Shown: positions 33,920 to 46,650 of the stretch, in pieces
Position numbering within the stretch: position 1 is the stretch's first letter
Layout of the letters: each line of letters starts with the position of its first letter
Source of the DNA: Melampsora larici-populina 98AG31
Taxonomy: Eukaryota > Basidiomycota > Pucciniomycetes > Pucciniales > Melampsoraceae
Direction: 5' to 3'
DNA length: 64,000 nt
NCBI RefSeq assembly: GCF_000204055.1
Contig: NW_006768768.1
Coordinates: 246,150 to 310,149, forward strand
Made by a program: the position numbers and the translations under genes
The notes under the pieces: model-generated
What the model saw: the letters and a program-made list of their open reading frames with translations, nothing else
Database searches by the model: none
Told to the model about the DNA's origin: nothing

Positions 33920-34778
33920 AGAGAAAGCGCCGGATGTCTAGCTTGAAGATTGATAAAAAAGTGAGATATATATATGGTTATGATCAGTACAGTGTTCAGA
34001 GGCAAGGATGTCAAGGTTCAAAGGATCAAGAAGATGTTTAACTGACAGATGAGTACTTTTTTTTTCTATAATCACCAGCTCTAGTAAATCCGCGTTCCAG
34101 AGCAAGGTACAGCAAAAAATTGGTATCCAGAATATATAGATGAGAATGTTTTGATCAACAATGACTAAGAAATTTGCGGTGGAAGTGGAAATTGTTGAAG
34201 GATCCACAATTTCAAATGCTGCTTGGGGTCCTTGAAATTATCGTGCATGAACACCGATGAATCTATGGATCTATGTGATGACTTGATCACAAAACTTTGA
34301 TCAGTGGAATGAAGTTTGTCCATTGTGATTTTTTTGTACATAAGACATGTTTGGTAGTAATCATTAATCTTGAGCATGTTTTCCAAAGGAGACCTTGTTA
34401 GAAATCAAATCAAGTTGTGGGGAGTCATCTGTTGCATTTCGAATATTCTGCAAGTGTGTTTAGAAAGGGGACAGTCCCGATACCAGAATGTTTTTGATTG
34501 AAAGGATTTAATGCTCCTTCAATTTGTATCCTGATATCAGAGATTGACAATTAGTCACTAATTCCTGGTCTCCCAGACTTCCCTTCTTCGTTTTTCAATT
34601 TCTACAGTACTGCATATGATTAATTAAAGAAACATAACTGCATGATCATGGGCCCCAAGGGCTTTTATAACTACGAGAATGTTCTAGGTTGCTCATGATA
34701 TGATGAAGAAAGGATTCTTGTAAACGGCTGATATTCTTATTCCCTACCTTTGAATATCTCTTCTGATATCACAAGATC

Positions 34779-35515
34779 ATGTCGGCTCAAATTCAATCAC
34801 ACCTCTTCCTACCCAGTTATATTCTGGAATATGTCGTCAATGAACCTAGGCCTAGGATTGATTCTGATCTCATTCTGAGAAAAGCTACTACCTCCCAAAT
34901 CGTGGAAGTGATTCTTGTGTTTTATCCTCATTTCCGTTTTACTCAAAATGCACAAGGAGATCACGAGCTCCTTCTCAAGATCTTTGTTGAAATGATAGCC
35001 CCCGTCTTTACAACATACCCATCCCTGTCGGCCCCAACACACACTATATCCAAGCTGAACTTAGCCACCCAATCAGCTACAGCCAACCGCAATCAGATGG
35101 GTGAACTCAAGTGCTGATATTGACACCAAACAGATCGATTACTTCAACATGTTTTGCCTCCCGAACCTCAGAAACGGACAGTACCGCCTTGCAGCTGAGG
35201 CCCTCAAGAGATTTTCAAAGAAGTTCGAGTATCTCAATCATCACAAGATCGACGAGATCCGCAGTACTCAAGATGAAGCCCAAGTGCATTGCCAAGAGGC
35301 TGGCGCTAACCTTAAAGATGTCTACAAGTCCATTGAAAGAATCCATCTTCAGATACTGGAGCCCAACCTCTCACCGACCTCCCTTCAAGACCTTGAACAG
35401 AAATTAAAATTGGCCAAAATATCACTTCAATTGCATCAGCATATATTTGAAGTTGCCAACCAAGATTCTGCATTGCTTCAAGCTTTAGCCAAATATTATA
35501 AGTAAGCTTGTCAAT
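34779..35515 (+). CDS. Unknown helical protein, possibly frameshifted
   Basis: ATG 34779 opens MSAQIQSHLFLPSYILEYVV and continues to about 35105. The reading then changes frame to NSSADIDTKQIDYFNMFCLP and runs through strongly helical, heptad-like sequence (YRLAAEALKRFSKKFEYLNH, LQDLEQKLKLAKISLQLHQH) to a GT donor at 35502. Splicing to the AG at 35577 would end the protein within three codons. The following open frame (35578-35763) has a C-terminal hydrophobic segment, FICFLFITFLCLSLFISV, but is out of phase with this splice. A TATA-like CTTTTATAA lies at 34664. No family recognised. Confidence 0.35.
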
Positions 35516-36310
35516 GTTCTGTATCTGATTTGTGAGCTTACTCTTCACTGATTATATTGATCAATCAACTTATATAGATGTTCTTGACACACACTCAGCT
35601 GGTGAAAATTAGTCTTATTAGAAAGAAATACATATCAAAGGCCTTGACTCAAGATAGAAATCAATTAAAAACAGACATAATGAAATTGAGATCTCACAAT
35701 CTTGGTTTTATTTGTTTTCTATTCATTACTTTTCTCTGTCTTTCTCTCTTCATTTCAGTTTGACTTTTTTCCATGTTGTATTCAGGATTCATAAGACGGT
35801 GGAGGACACGATTGATTCAACTTAAAGATAGCTATTTGTTTTCACGTCATTGATGAAGTTCAAAGACAAACAGATGGAATGAGTGTCAAAATTAGTAGGT
35901 CTGGTGTTGTAGTAAAGATATCTATTTTTTATTTCTTTCATGTTATGTTTGAGTTTTGAGCGGAGGAAGGATACAAGTTAAATTAAACCTACCTGTTACT
36001 TACTTGTGGAGAACGTTGTTTGGTGGGTACAGGTTTGGTGTTGTAGTAAAGATACCTCATGATTGTAGATTTTTATGCTCTCATCTGCCACATAGTGCTC
36101 TAGATTTAAATTCTAACAATAGCGCATGTGGAAACTTTTATAAAAGATATACAATTTTCAGGATTCGATGACTGTCAGATTGGTAAAGTATTATGGATCT
36201 GCAAATTTTTGAACCACCCTGAGAGGCCCGCCTTTTTCAGTCATGTGGTGGCCGAGAGTACAAAGGCGTGGGAGTCACACATGAATAAGATCATCTGGAC
36301 TGCAGATTAA

Positions 36311-38300
36311 TGAAATAATCTGAGCTTATGTGACTTATGTTACTCGTAATTATCTTTTCCGCTCAGAAAATATTAATTTTGGCGTAGTGTGTCCAATTAT
36401 GTCCTTGACTTGAATCACATGATATTCTAAGTGCCTGTGCCTTACAGATTACAAGATGGAATAGTGAAGCATATGTAAAAAAGCATATGGCTTTGTACCA
36501 TACAGTGTAGAACTCCTACGCAGTGTAGCATAGGCTGAGCCGGAGAAGGGAAGAATCACCACCCGTGAGAGCGGATGAACCTACAGGCGCTGTGGAGCTG
36601 CCCTCGTCCTTCGAAAATGATTTCAAAATTTAAGATGAGGTGTCTCAATTTCACTTTTTGTCTTTTTAAAGTTTCCCGAAACCTAGCTTACACCGTACAG
36701 TTGGATGCGCAGCACTGAGCGGAGTCTAACACTACTACACACGACTCTACACAAGTTTGCAGTACAGAGATATGTAACTCGAGTTGAGTGTTGATTTTCA
36801 CAAGGATGTAACAAACTGGTACAGGTCTGGGATGAATTTCTGACCCCGACTTGACCCGGCCTCGACTTGGATCAAGAGGCGGGTTACTGATTGGATTTTA
36901 AAACTTCTAATGCTTTACGATCTGTCAACTAGATTGTGACCAAGCTCAGCACCCACCAATCTTCAAAACAATACTGGACTACAACAACAACGGTTCTTTT
37001 AACTATTTTCGAAATAATAAAAGTAAGTCTTTTAACTTCCTCCATTTGCACACAACGTTCAAAGTCAACTTGAATAAAAAAAGTAACTAATTATTCTTCA
37101 CAATAACAACACTCTAACACTTTATCTTATAGGGCTTTTCGAATTACACAAATACACTAGCACGAACGCACACTTAGGTCGATTATCTACGATCGACAAG
37201 GACAAACCGAAAAAAGTACACTTTATTGAATCAACTCGATTCGTACACACACACAAAATCAGACACACAAAAATACGATGATTCTCCTCTTTCCCTCTTG
37301 AACAAAACTCCCTTTATACCTTTCAATTGCTCAATTTCAGCTCATGAAGCGTCCTCAATCCTCAACCCCAACGTGTTTCCTCCGACCGATTGTTCTCAAA
37401 GTCATTTCATTGTTTATGCAATATGTAAGTGCTTTCCCTTCTTCTCTTATTTGTTTCCTTGTATCGGTCATCTTTTTAAAACTAACTCCTTGTTTTCTCT
37501 CTTGATTTTCTCCTCTGATATTTATTTCTATCAACATCTCTACTCCCATATTGCCCTTCTACTCAATCTTTATTGATCTTCTTATCCCTGATACCTGTAA
37601 GTTCCTTCTCTTCTATCAATTCCATTCGCCTCCACTTTTAACCACCCCAACTAATTCCTTCTTTCTCATCCTATAGTTCCTTTTAAACTTTCAACTCCCA
37701 GCTCTATTTTCAACTATGCTTCTCCAGATTGATCCTTTCATCAATACTGGCTTCAACATACGTACTTCGATTTCGATCTCAAGGTCTAATTGCAATTTCT
37801 AACTAGGATCTCTTATAGGTATGTATTCTTCTTAACTTCCATCCTCCACTCTTCTCATATTTGTTTTTTCTTACTGATTAATTTCTTCTTATCGCTATCA
37901 CCTTTTACATCTCAATTTCGACTATATTCATCTTCTTTTAGTTTCATTATCTGCTCTTACTACTTTTCAACCCAATCGATCCAACTCACAATATCCTCTC
38001 ATATCATTTTATCTAATTTTGATTCAGTTCAACCAATGTAACTATGATATTCTTACTTTTAGAATATCATAGTCTTTAATTATTGTGTTTAAGAAGTTGT
38101 TACCCGGGTTTTCATAATAGCTTAAAAATTAATAAAATAAAATTGATCATGTTTTAAGGTCCAATTGAAAATTGTGCCTTGCCTAAAGCTTGAGAAGATT
38201 CCTAGCAAGTAAACTTGAGCATGAATCAAATGGGATTCATTTGTGTATAAATAGAAAAGGGTGAGGTGGGTTCTGATCACCACAACAGCCGTCAACTGGA
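36311..38300. other. No gene seen; pyrimidine-rich stretch
   Basis: 36311-37120 contains nothing I can name. 37290-38040 is strongly T/C-rich on the plus strand with short open frames of no family resemblance. Direct repeats of GGT(C/T)TGGTGTTGTAGTAAAG occur just before, at about 35898 and 36030. Confidence 0.3.
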
Positions 38301-38303
38301 AGA

Positions 38304-38700
38304 GGGTTTGCATCTGGCCAGTTGCAAGCCTATATTGCTGTGCTGTCTAACCCATACATATGGGTTTGCATCTGGCCAGTTGCAAACCCTCAGACCTGTG
38401 TAAACCTATATCACCATGCGGTCAAACCCATAAATATGGGTTTTCACAGAATTGAGGGTTTGCATTTGACCAGACGCGAACCCTCAGACTTGTTTAAACC
38501 TATATTGCCGTGCTGTCAGACCCATAAATATGGGTTTTCACAGATTTGAGGGTTTGCATCTGGCCAGGTGCAACACCTCAGACCGGTATAAACTTATACA
38601 GTCTGTCAAACCCATTGATCCTGAGGGTTGGCATCTGACCAAATGCAAACCCTCAGACCTTCATAAACCTATATAACCGGAATGTCAAACCCAACAAATA
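38304..38700 (+). repeat. Tandem repeat array, ~110-bp unit, about four copies
   Basis: Each unit contains GAGGGTTTGCATCTGGCCAG, GCAAACCCTCAGACCTG, TAAACCTATATTGCCGTGCT and GTCAAACCCATAAATATGGG. The motif GGGTTTGCA...TGCAAACCC makes each unit internally self-complementary. Units lie at about 38305, 38365, 38455, 38545 and 38625 with length variation. No coding potential. Confidence 0.75.
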
Positions 38701-40000
38701 TGTCAATAGCTTGTGATCAAAAGAGAGCTTTAAACAGATGAAGTGCTGACACCTACACAAAACCAAATTAAATAACATTTTGATTGAGGTAGTCCCAAGG
38801 TCAATTGGCTTCATTTGATGTTGAGTTTTTGTAATTCTTTTTTTGTGCAGCTTGTCATTTGTAAGAATTCATCTATCTCAATCCTTCTCATCACCAATTT
38901 TGTCAATAAGCGTGCTTATTGAACTACAAGTCTACACTAATATGTATTGAATAGACTCTTGAAAAGATAAAGATATCCAATAATTCTAATCGAAGCGGAG
39001 CAATACTAACCTAAGGGATTTAAAGATTTGGATTTAAAGAGCAAAGGTTTGTTGATTGGGACGCTGTGTAGTTTAGAAACTGATTTGATTGATTATAAGA
39101 TGAAGAAAAAAGAATAGAACAAGTAGAAAACAAGAGGGTTTATATACCCTTAACTTAACAGCAGCATGCATTACAAAAAGAACCTTGACATATGATTTCA
39201 TTAATAGAGCGGAATTCCTAGCATACGGAGTTAACATATGATTCCCAATCCTATAAGTATTATTCCGCGCGCACAAGCTTTATAACGAATGTAGTTCTAT
39301 TAGTCCTTCACTCGGATTGGATAGTCCCAGACCTTTGGATGAGCGTTTCCCAGGCGCTCAATCCGTTATGGTTTTGAGGGTTTCAACATTAGGTTGGGTC
39401 ATCACTTCAACCTTCTGTCTAAACTGGGATTTCTCTTCTCCTCATGAGATCTTAACATTACTAACTCGAGTGTAAACTTTACATCATGATTTTGACCCTT
39501 TAGTAATGTTTAATGAGAAAAGGAAATTTAGAGAAATGTAAATGAAAAGAAGAAAGAAATATTATAGTTTGAAACAGACTACTAAAAAGGATATATTGTT
39601 AAGATAATAGAAAAGTGCGTAACACATAGAATAGAGTCCTTATTTGTGTAACTTAGTTATGTTAGCCAGGAGATAGGTACGTCTGTACTTATGCCCTGGC
39701 TGACAAATTTCTTTTCAGGAATCCTGATTGTTTTCTCCACACGATTCCAAATAAACCTAATGAATTAATCAAAAAGGTGTTACATATGAGGGACAATAGT
39801 TAAGCCCCAACACAATGAAATAAAGCAGAAATATCAAACATGACATGGGGTGATCAACATGGACAGCAACATAAAACAGAAACAACTGATGCAACATGTA
39901 GGATGATCCAACACAACAACAACCGGAACATAAAACCTATTATAGTTACAACTAACAGTCCCAACATGCTGGGCCATCTGATAAAAAACAGAAAATGTAT
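38701..40000. other. AT-rich spacer, possible LTR remnant
   Basis: No gene seen. Around 38945-39710 the composition, a TATA-like GGTTTATATACCC (39139) and a GCCAGG...CCTGGC pair near 39665-39703 suggest an old solo LTR on the minus strand, but neither TG..CA ends nor a target duplication could be fixed. Confidence 0.2.
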
Positions 40001-40019
40001 CCTGTGATGAATCCCATTT

Positions 40020-40948
40020 ATCTTTGAGAGTTGCGGGCACATGCTACGTTCCTTGGTTGTCGCTGGTCCTCTAGTTTTTCTGGTCTGCGGCCAAATTATC
40101 ATTTTTTGGCCTGGGGACCTGTTCAGATGTTTACAGGCCTCATCTTGAGCTCTTGTGAAGCTCCTCTGAAGCTTGCATGTGCTAGCATAAAGTTTTGGTG
40201 AAATCTTTCTGAAGCTTTCATAAATTTTTCTTGAAGTCGTGGTAAGCTCTGGCCTGCCAGAGCCCAGTAGATGGGGGCTGTGGCGTGGCATCCCTCTAAA
40301 CCGGTGTAGACAAACGTAAACATCATGTTAAAGGAACAACCGTCCAAACCATTTTGGCTGAGGAGTCCTTTTTGATTTTGGTGGGCTGGGCGTCGCTCCG
40401 CTGGCACGATGCAAGGGATGTGGGTGCCATCAATGGCACCCACACATTTGTCGAAATAAGGAGTGAAACTTGGATTATTTTGAATTTCATTTGAGATTAT
40501 CTGGCTGCCGGTAGGTTGAACAATATAGATGGATTGAAGTGAGGCTATAGCGGAGCATACATTGTTAAAATATTTGCTGATGGTGTTGCCTGATTGTTGG
40601 AAACGCTCGCCAGCAAGTTGATTAGTCCCAGAGTTTCCCACAAGAAACAAGAATATCATTACTTGTTCTTCAATTGTGACACTTCTCTTACGGTGGATAA
40701 CAAGTTTGCCTTCAAGGGCTTTGAGCAAGCTCTTGAAGGTAAGCTTGTCCATTCTACATAACTTCTGGAATCATATGTCGCTTCTTCTAGTATCTCTTGT
40801 GTGTATTGATTACCACTAAGTTTTGATGTTCAACACGGTTTTTTAGGAGTTATAATTGATTTCAAATAGTCTTGACCGGCCTTAATGACTAGCTTAAGGA
40901 GGTTCAAAGCTGTTTGAGAAGATGTGGATGTCGAATCAGAGCTAGACA
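40020..40948 (-). pseudogene. PIF/Harbinger (HARBI1-like) DDE transposase, truncated
   Basis: ATG 40948 reads MSSSDSTSTSSQTALNLL; after a frame change the main frame 40752-40123 has MDKLTFKSLLKALEGKLVIH, VTIEEQVMIFLFLVGNSGTN, ERFQQSGNTISKYFNNVCSA (the helix-turn-helix and RFQxSGxTISxxF motif) and DKCVGAIDGTHIPCIVPAER with the first catalytic Asp in GAIDGTHI. NQKGLLSQNGLDGCSFNMMF and FTFVYTGLEGCHATAP follow. In the family the second Asp should come right after this GxEG segment (usually S-x-x-D); here the site reads HATAP, so the residue appears lost. The rest of the catalytic domain is shortened and shifts frame near 40290. Would be a cut-and-paste transposase, inactive here. No termini found. 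Confidence 0.8.
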
Positions 40949-41138
40949 TGATAGGCAAGGGTGTGGATGAAGCCTTCATCAAGGTGCGCTCATCTTTGCC
41001 CTTAAAGAGCTTTCATTACCAGATGAAAAAGTGATCATTTTGATCAACTGACTAACCGTCCTGAATTTCACTTTAAGTAAACACTTCATGACCTCATTTT
41101 TCACAAAACACAGATTTTTGTTTTTTTAACATAAATTG

Positions 41139-41162
41139 CTTTTCTACATGTAGAAAAGCAGT
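41139..41162. repeat. Perfect 24-base palindrome
   Basis: TGCTTTTCTACA followed by its exact reverse complement TGTAGAAAAGCA. It is followed at about 41168 by a second short palindrome, AGAAAGCGCTTTCT. Function unknown. Confidence 0.7.
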
Positions 41163-41333
41163 CACTCAGAAAGCGCTTTCTGGCTTTTTCTTCAGGTTTT
41201 TCATCCAACTGAACCTAGAGTGATTTCTATTTTTGATGGGAACTTTCAACTCTTGTAAGATAATATTTTTTTAGTAAAAAAAACAAAGAGGAGAATTTCA
41301 AGCTTGATTGCTCAATTCTTAAATTCTCCTTAG

Positions 41334-42015
41334 GGACATCCTTATTCAGATTTAGCAGATTTAAGTCAACCTTGGAATATGACACCTTCTTATGGTCAAT
41401 CTCAAATGGCTATTGGTATTTGGTTAGTATTGTATATATATTCATCTTTGAAAAAGTTACAAGAAGTTGATTAATTAATGGGTTTTTTTGGTTTTGGATT
41501 TATAGTGATTTACCATTTGAACAATTGCGCATTCCTTTAACTGCTGAAGATTTAGTTAAAGAATTTTGTAATTCAATAAAAGTTCCATAGCCAAAGCTAG
41601 TTTTGACAATTGATTTAATGGTTTCTTTGGTTTTGGATTTATAGTGATTCACCATTTTAACAATTGCTTATTCCGTTAACCGCAGAAGAATTAGTGAAAG
41701 AATTCTGTCATTCAATAAAAGTTCAATATCCAAAACCAAATTGGGATGCAGCAATCTCATTTGCATTCTTTAGAGTAAATTTCTTCTTAAAAGAAATCCA
41801 ATCTAAGATTCCTTATGATTCAATCTTGATAATTCTTTCTTCATATTTTTGGGGGGATTTATCTTGCCGTGAATTTACAAGGAATTGCAGCTATATCTGC
41901 AAAAGGTCAAGCTAGTTCTGCTCGAGCTGAAAACCATGCAAGTATGTTTCAAACAATTGCTACTTGGGCAATTAAAACTCTTGAAAGATATGAATCAAAG
42001 AATATCGAACTTTGA
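41334..42015 (+). pseudogene. Fragment of APH-type phosphotransferase (ACAD10/11 kinase-domain-like) gene
   Basis: After an AG acceptor at 41333, GHPYSDLADLSQPWNMTPSY matches the GHP-x-SDLA region that follows the catalytic loop in aminoglycoside-phosphotransferase-like kinases. A GT-AG intron (41423-41505) leads to LPFEQLRIPLTAEDLVKEFC, then a second, related copy of that exon start (41645 onward: IPLTAEELVKEFCHSIKVQY), then PKPNWDAAISFAFFR, QGIAAISAKGQASSARAENH and a C-terminal WAIKTLERYESK. This is the C-terminal third of the domain; the ATP-binding part and catalytic Asp are absent. Such proteins phosphorylate small hydroxylated substrates. Stops and the extra exon copy make it a non-coding remnant, one of few traces of an ordinary host gene here. 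Confidence 0.65.
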
Positions 42016-42717
42016 GTGGTGATTGATCAGATTCACTTACTATTGCACTCTTCAAGGGACATAAAACATGAGATGATTTAATTTTCTTGTACTTGTAAAG
42101 ATATGTATTCATTGAACTCCAGTGTTTTAAATTATCTTGCATTTCAAAATTTGTCATTATTGATCTTTTTTTTCATTGGTATCATACCTTGTGTTCTACT
42201 ATCATGTCAATTTATTAATTTTTCTCTATAATGTTTCACTTTCTATCTCACTGATTGTCACATATATATATTTATAAACATAGACATCTACGTTTTTCAA
42301 TAGGTTTTTAAGACCTTTTGTTCAATTTGTTTTGAGGTAGGAGAACTTTGCATCAACCTTGTCACACCGGTTTGGTTGGTGCTAAACATGTGGCTTCATA
42401 CAAAACACTGACAATGAGTTTCTGAAGACTCACAACAAGCGGCCCAGATCATTGTTTTTCACATAAGCTCCCAAACCACTCATAATCTCACCTCTTGAAC
42501 CACATTATCTTTCTATGCAAAAACCATTATGTGACAGTTTGTCTTGATTTTTACCCCAATCTCCAATTATCCTGGTATGAATTCATCTTTATATGAAATA
42601 GCTCTCAATCTGATACATATAAGATAATTTGACACTAATAATTGCTGTGAAAGTGCATGTCCAGTGTGCCACACAAAGCAGCAATAAGTTGGACTTTATT
42701 GTGAGCCTACTATTGCC

Positions 42718-43513
42718 TGTTAGGCTAGTACAGTCAATAAAAAGGTTGTAGAAAGTCTATTGTCTTCTACTAAAGTTGTGTAGATCAATATCTACAAGAA
42801 TGGACGGATAGAGACTTGGGCGTAGGAGCTTTACTTGGAATAAACAAGTAAAGACTCCAGTTAGCTGACCTTTAAACAAAGGCTTTAGCCCAGGGATTTT
42901 GGGTTAACTATTGTCTTTACAATAATTAAAAAGAAAAGCAACTGACAAGCAGGTCTCAATCCTAATTTGATCCTCTTCTTATTCAAAGAAAGGTCAAAGA
43001 AGGTGGTGTTAAGGTCTATTATAACACCAGGAAATTTAGACTCTGACTAATGGAGCTCTCCCCATAGATTTAGAGTTTCTCCTATCAGATTAATCCCAAA
43101 TCTGATATGAGCAATACTCAAGGAGTACTTCCTTACAAGTAATTCCATCAAATGAATATTACCAGAAATACTGATTATGGAGTCTAATCAGAAACAAAGT
43201 TGAATGAGCACACAGAATAAGCAACAAGACACAAGGTTTGAGTTTCAAGGTTTGTAGAATCAGGCCTTTAAAGTTTGGTAATTGATAAGCAAAGTTTAAA
43301 GGTTCTAGGAAGATATATAGAAGCGAAGTTGTTTAGTTGTTGAATAATAATGTGATAATGTGATTCTTCTCAATTTGGTTGGATTTTCAGGCTTTATATA
43401 GTCTGAACCCTGGAAATCTTTGGACTACAAGTGCGCACAAATTGTGGTTCTATGGTTAGGTTAATTATAGTAAGACAGTTACTATTGGGTTATAAGTATA
43501 TCTCACTTGTTAC
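42718..43513 (+). repeat. Candidate solo LTR
   Basis: The segment begins TGTTAGGCTAGTACAG and a stretch to CACTTGTTACA (43513) has LTR-like composition: AT-rich, no coding, with a TATA-like element GGCTTTATATAG (43391). TG...CA ends are present but no 5-bp duplication was found at these ends. An alternative right end near 43644 would give a TTGCC duplication without a CA end. Class unknown. Confidence 0.3.
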
Positions 43514-44599
43514 ATATGTGTTACGGCTGTGAAATATATCTAGCTTTGATTTGCATCAATGTTGTGTATGTTCACATGTAACTTGACTCTTGAAACTGTG
43601 CCTTGGGTTGTAATTGCTATTTTTAAGGTTTTTATTACAATACGTTGCCCATTGGTACTCAGGGCTGACATTTATAATCAATTCTTCAAAGTTTCCTACA
43701 TTGCTACAAATTGTTCACTTTGCATGCCAAGGAAAGGTCCAATATAGTTATCACTTCAGTTGGAGTGAGGTATTGCTTGGGGTCAAATTTCACCTTGTCC
43801 TGTGCACTCATGATGCCCATGCCCATATCCATTCTGTGATCGATAACCTGTAAAAATGCTACTAGTCAGTGCTATTCTAAGATGATATCAGGAGATGGCA
43901 CACACACCCAGATAGCCAATATGATATCAATTACCAATCACTTGGAGCTGATGAAAACTTCGTCCTTGCCAAGTTCTGTAACTATTCCCAATCAATGTAT
44001 TAAAACAACTTTGTCAATCAGGTGATGTAATTCTTGCACCACTGAGAATTCTTTATCATTGGACAGGAAGGAAGAGGACTGGACTGTACGGTGGGCTCCA
44101 TTGATGAACACAGACGTGATGTCAACCCAAGGCCCATCTGTATTGGCCTCCTGCTTGTCCATTGTAATTCTAGTCAAAATCTCAAGTTATCAAACGACTC
44201 AAGATGAGTACTGATGCGCCTTCTAGGTCTTTATGGACTTGGACTTGGGTCACCATATATATATATAGAAAGAAGATTTTTGTATGATGGGGTCATAGAC
44301 CTTTTGATAGTTGCATGTTTGATTCTAAATGGTTTGATTTGATGCTTTTGTTCAACACATTTGTTTAACAGAAGTCATCAACTTTTATGTTGAAAGCATC
44401 ATAAATGCAAAAACAAATCAATCGTTTACACTATTGTAAAGCATCAAAGGCCATAACAATGACTTAGGATGAACTGCATGTTGTCAATGGGATCCACATG
44501 AAACAAATACTTTCCAAATGAACTGCCAATTTTTATGTTCAAGACTATAATGGAGAGTTTGCAATACTTGTGCTGTGTGTTGAATGACATACAAAGAAA

Positions 44600-46170
44600 A
44601 TGACCAGTGTCTCCTGGAACCCTCACAACAAATCTTGCAGATACGGAAGGTGTGTTTTCAAAACTTTAAGCGGGTGAGAAATTTCAATCATCTATCCACC
44701 TGCTTCTCAAAAATTGGCAGATGGTCTAAAATCCCCATGATTCTTGAAAATGACGCCTTCAACACCTCACATGAACTGTGCCTGGGACCCATCTCCATAC
44801 GGAAAGCTTGACTGTCTCTCCTGCAGCCGTATTGTCCCACATTTACGCACAACTGTCTGTGGTCACTGAATTGCAGAACATGAAAGTACAGGTGTTAAAA
44901 TGGTGCACTGCAGTACCTGTCCAATTGGGTATCTACAACTTACTGGCAATCCTCCAATCTGTGGAACATGCCATGCCAAGGAGATTAAAACCTTGCCACC
45001 TGATGAGACCCAATTACCCCTACGTGAAGAAAGCTCATTGCTGGTATCAAATCCTGGTGTCAAACAATCTTGAATGTCTGATACTTACATTGAACCACCT
45101 CAAAACAATCAACCTTTGCTGACTCAATTTTTCCTGGACTATCTGGAGCCTCCTGCTTCTTGTTACAAGAACCTTGCCAGTGAATAACAATCGGAAGTTT
45201 GGGGACGCCAGTGTTGCATGAACGGTGTTGAAGCCCTTGACGTGGGTTCCAGCAGTGTCCACAGGGGTGAACGTGCTTGGACAACACCAGGTGGATTTTC
45301 AGGCCGTCAAATCATTTATGGTATCAATGTCACTGCTCAGCTTGTCATTTCAACTGCCCCTGTCAAATTCACAGTTGATAATGGAGTTAGGACCTTCTCA
45401 AACATCATCAATCTTTCAGATAACAGTTGTTCAGAGTCTTTTGGTAAGGTTGCCTGGGCTGACATTTCCCAATAGTGCCACGGAATTGACTTCCCCTCAC
45501 CTGATTTGTGCCGCCTGCAGAAAATATTTACTCTACCACTGGACTTTTCAGACACGTACATATCATCTGGTGTTGGAAAAGACCACATGCCATATGAGAA
45601 AATAAGCTACTTGGGGACCTGCACCAAAATGTAACATCAGCTTGATTTTCACCCCCGCATTGTACTTGAAAACCGTTACACCTGATGAATATGATAGGCT
45701 GTCTGCAATGTTGTTGGGTATTACTTTGGAGGAGTACCTTCAAGATGAGCCAGAGTATGGAAATAATGTTGGCAAAGAACATATAACCACCACAAGTGAA
45801 AGCTCAAGTAAGCTGATTTCCTGTAAGAAATTTCAACTCACTAGATTTCAAAGCTAATTAAATTTCAATTCAGGTTCCTATGAAGATGATGATGAATTTG
45901 AGGGGGTTCAAGACACCCTTTGACTATCACTTCAAGAAACCAAAGGAACACCTTACCTACTCAGATCCAAGGCCTCCAGTAACTTCAGTTTCACATCCAA
46001 CAGTCCTAAGATTCCCACCTGGTGGTGCAACCCTTCAAACAACACCCTACTACCCTGGGGTGTCAATCCTGACTACTCTATGACCCGGGAAGGTAACGGA
46101 CTGCTTGTCAGACAGCCTGTTGTCCAAGACATGTTGTTTCTTACTGGAATGTTTAGATCTGGTAAGTTTG
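44600..46170 (+). pseudogene. Unidentified Cys-rich multi-exon protein, decayed
   Basis: One frame stays protein-like from about 44613 to 45600 despite several stops: CSWNPHNKSCRYGRCVFKTL, MNCAWDPSPYGKLDCLSCSR, VHCSTCPIGYLQLTGNPPIC plus GTC (zinc-knuckle-like Cys pairs), FFLDYLEPPASCYKNLAS, ERAWTTPGGFSGRQIIYGIN, and STAPVKFTVDNGVRTFSNII. An in-frame TAG at 45473 interrupts AWADISQ-CHGIDFPSPDL; DTYISSGVGKDHMPYEKISY follows. Other frames continue with IFTPALYLKTVTPDEYDRLS (45642), after a GT-AG intron GSYEDDDEFEGVQD (45873), and NGLLVRQPVVQDMLFLTGMF to a GT donor near 46162. I do not recognise the family. Related sequence recurs near 55370. Confidence 0.4.
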
Positions 46171-46233
46171 TAGATGTTAGAGATGTAAAAGAGATTCAAG
46201 AATCTGACTTAGGACTCTCTCTCTCTCTTTGTA

Positions 46234-46650
46234 CAGATTTACAAAAACTAGAGAACATGCGGGCATGCCTGCAACACTTCAATTGCCAAACACCAAACTT
46301 GCAACCCCAGTTTTTGCAACAATTATACTTGATGTGACAAGATCCACCTTAATCAGACGTACTTATATTCCAGAGTGCAATACATAGGGTGTCTACAATC
46401 CCTCTAGGTACAGTGTTCCTTCATAGCACTCAATGCAAAAGTGCCGATTAATAACAATATGATACTTTGAGTACAGCTCAACACCCTTATCCCAGCAAGT
46501 CACAGATCTCATAAACTATGTACTTTTGTTTACAAGATGTATCAAACTTTGGAAGCACGACAGAACCACCTCAAGATTTGTAGAGAATCCAAGAACCTCT
46601 CTAAAATACTCTTCCTCCATCCCCCCAAACAATTGATGAATGGGAATCAC
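46234..46650 (+). pseudogene. Continuation exon of the unidentified protein
   Basis: After an acceptor (TTTGTACAG near 46235) the frame reads TREHAGMPATLQLPNTKLAT, FATIILDVTRSTLIRRTYIP and ECNT, then a stop and VYNPSRYSVPS, and further pieces to about 46640. The word AGAGAACATG(C/T)GGGCATGCC is shared with 55370, where EHVGMPATVLLSHKLPVPAQ is encoded. It therefore belongs to the same family as the preceding fragments. Confidence 0.35.

Noticed and set aside
36000..36310. Open frames 35956-36171 and 36128-36310 on the plus strand
   Set aside because: Short, no splice context, no family features, and the first overlaps a simple direct repeat; not supported as genes.
38945..39710. Minus-strand solo LTR
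   Set aside because: TATA-like word and a short inverted pair only; ends and target duplication could not be found, so it is mentioned only as a possibility in the spacer entry.
45060..45287. Minus-strand frame with HPCGHCW and Cys pairs, zinc-finger-like
   Set aside because: The plus strand here is in a long consistent coding frame with clear continuation upstream and downstream; the minus reading has none.
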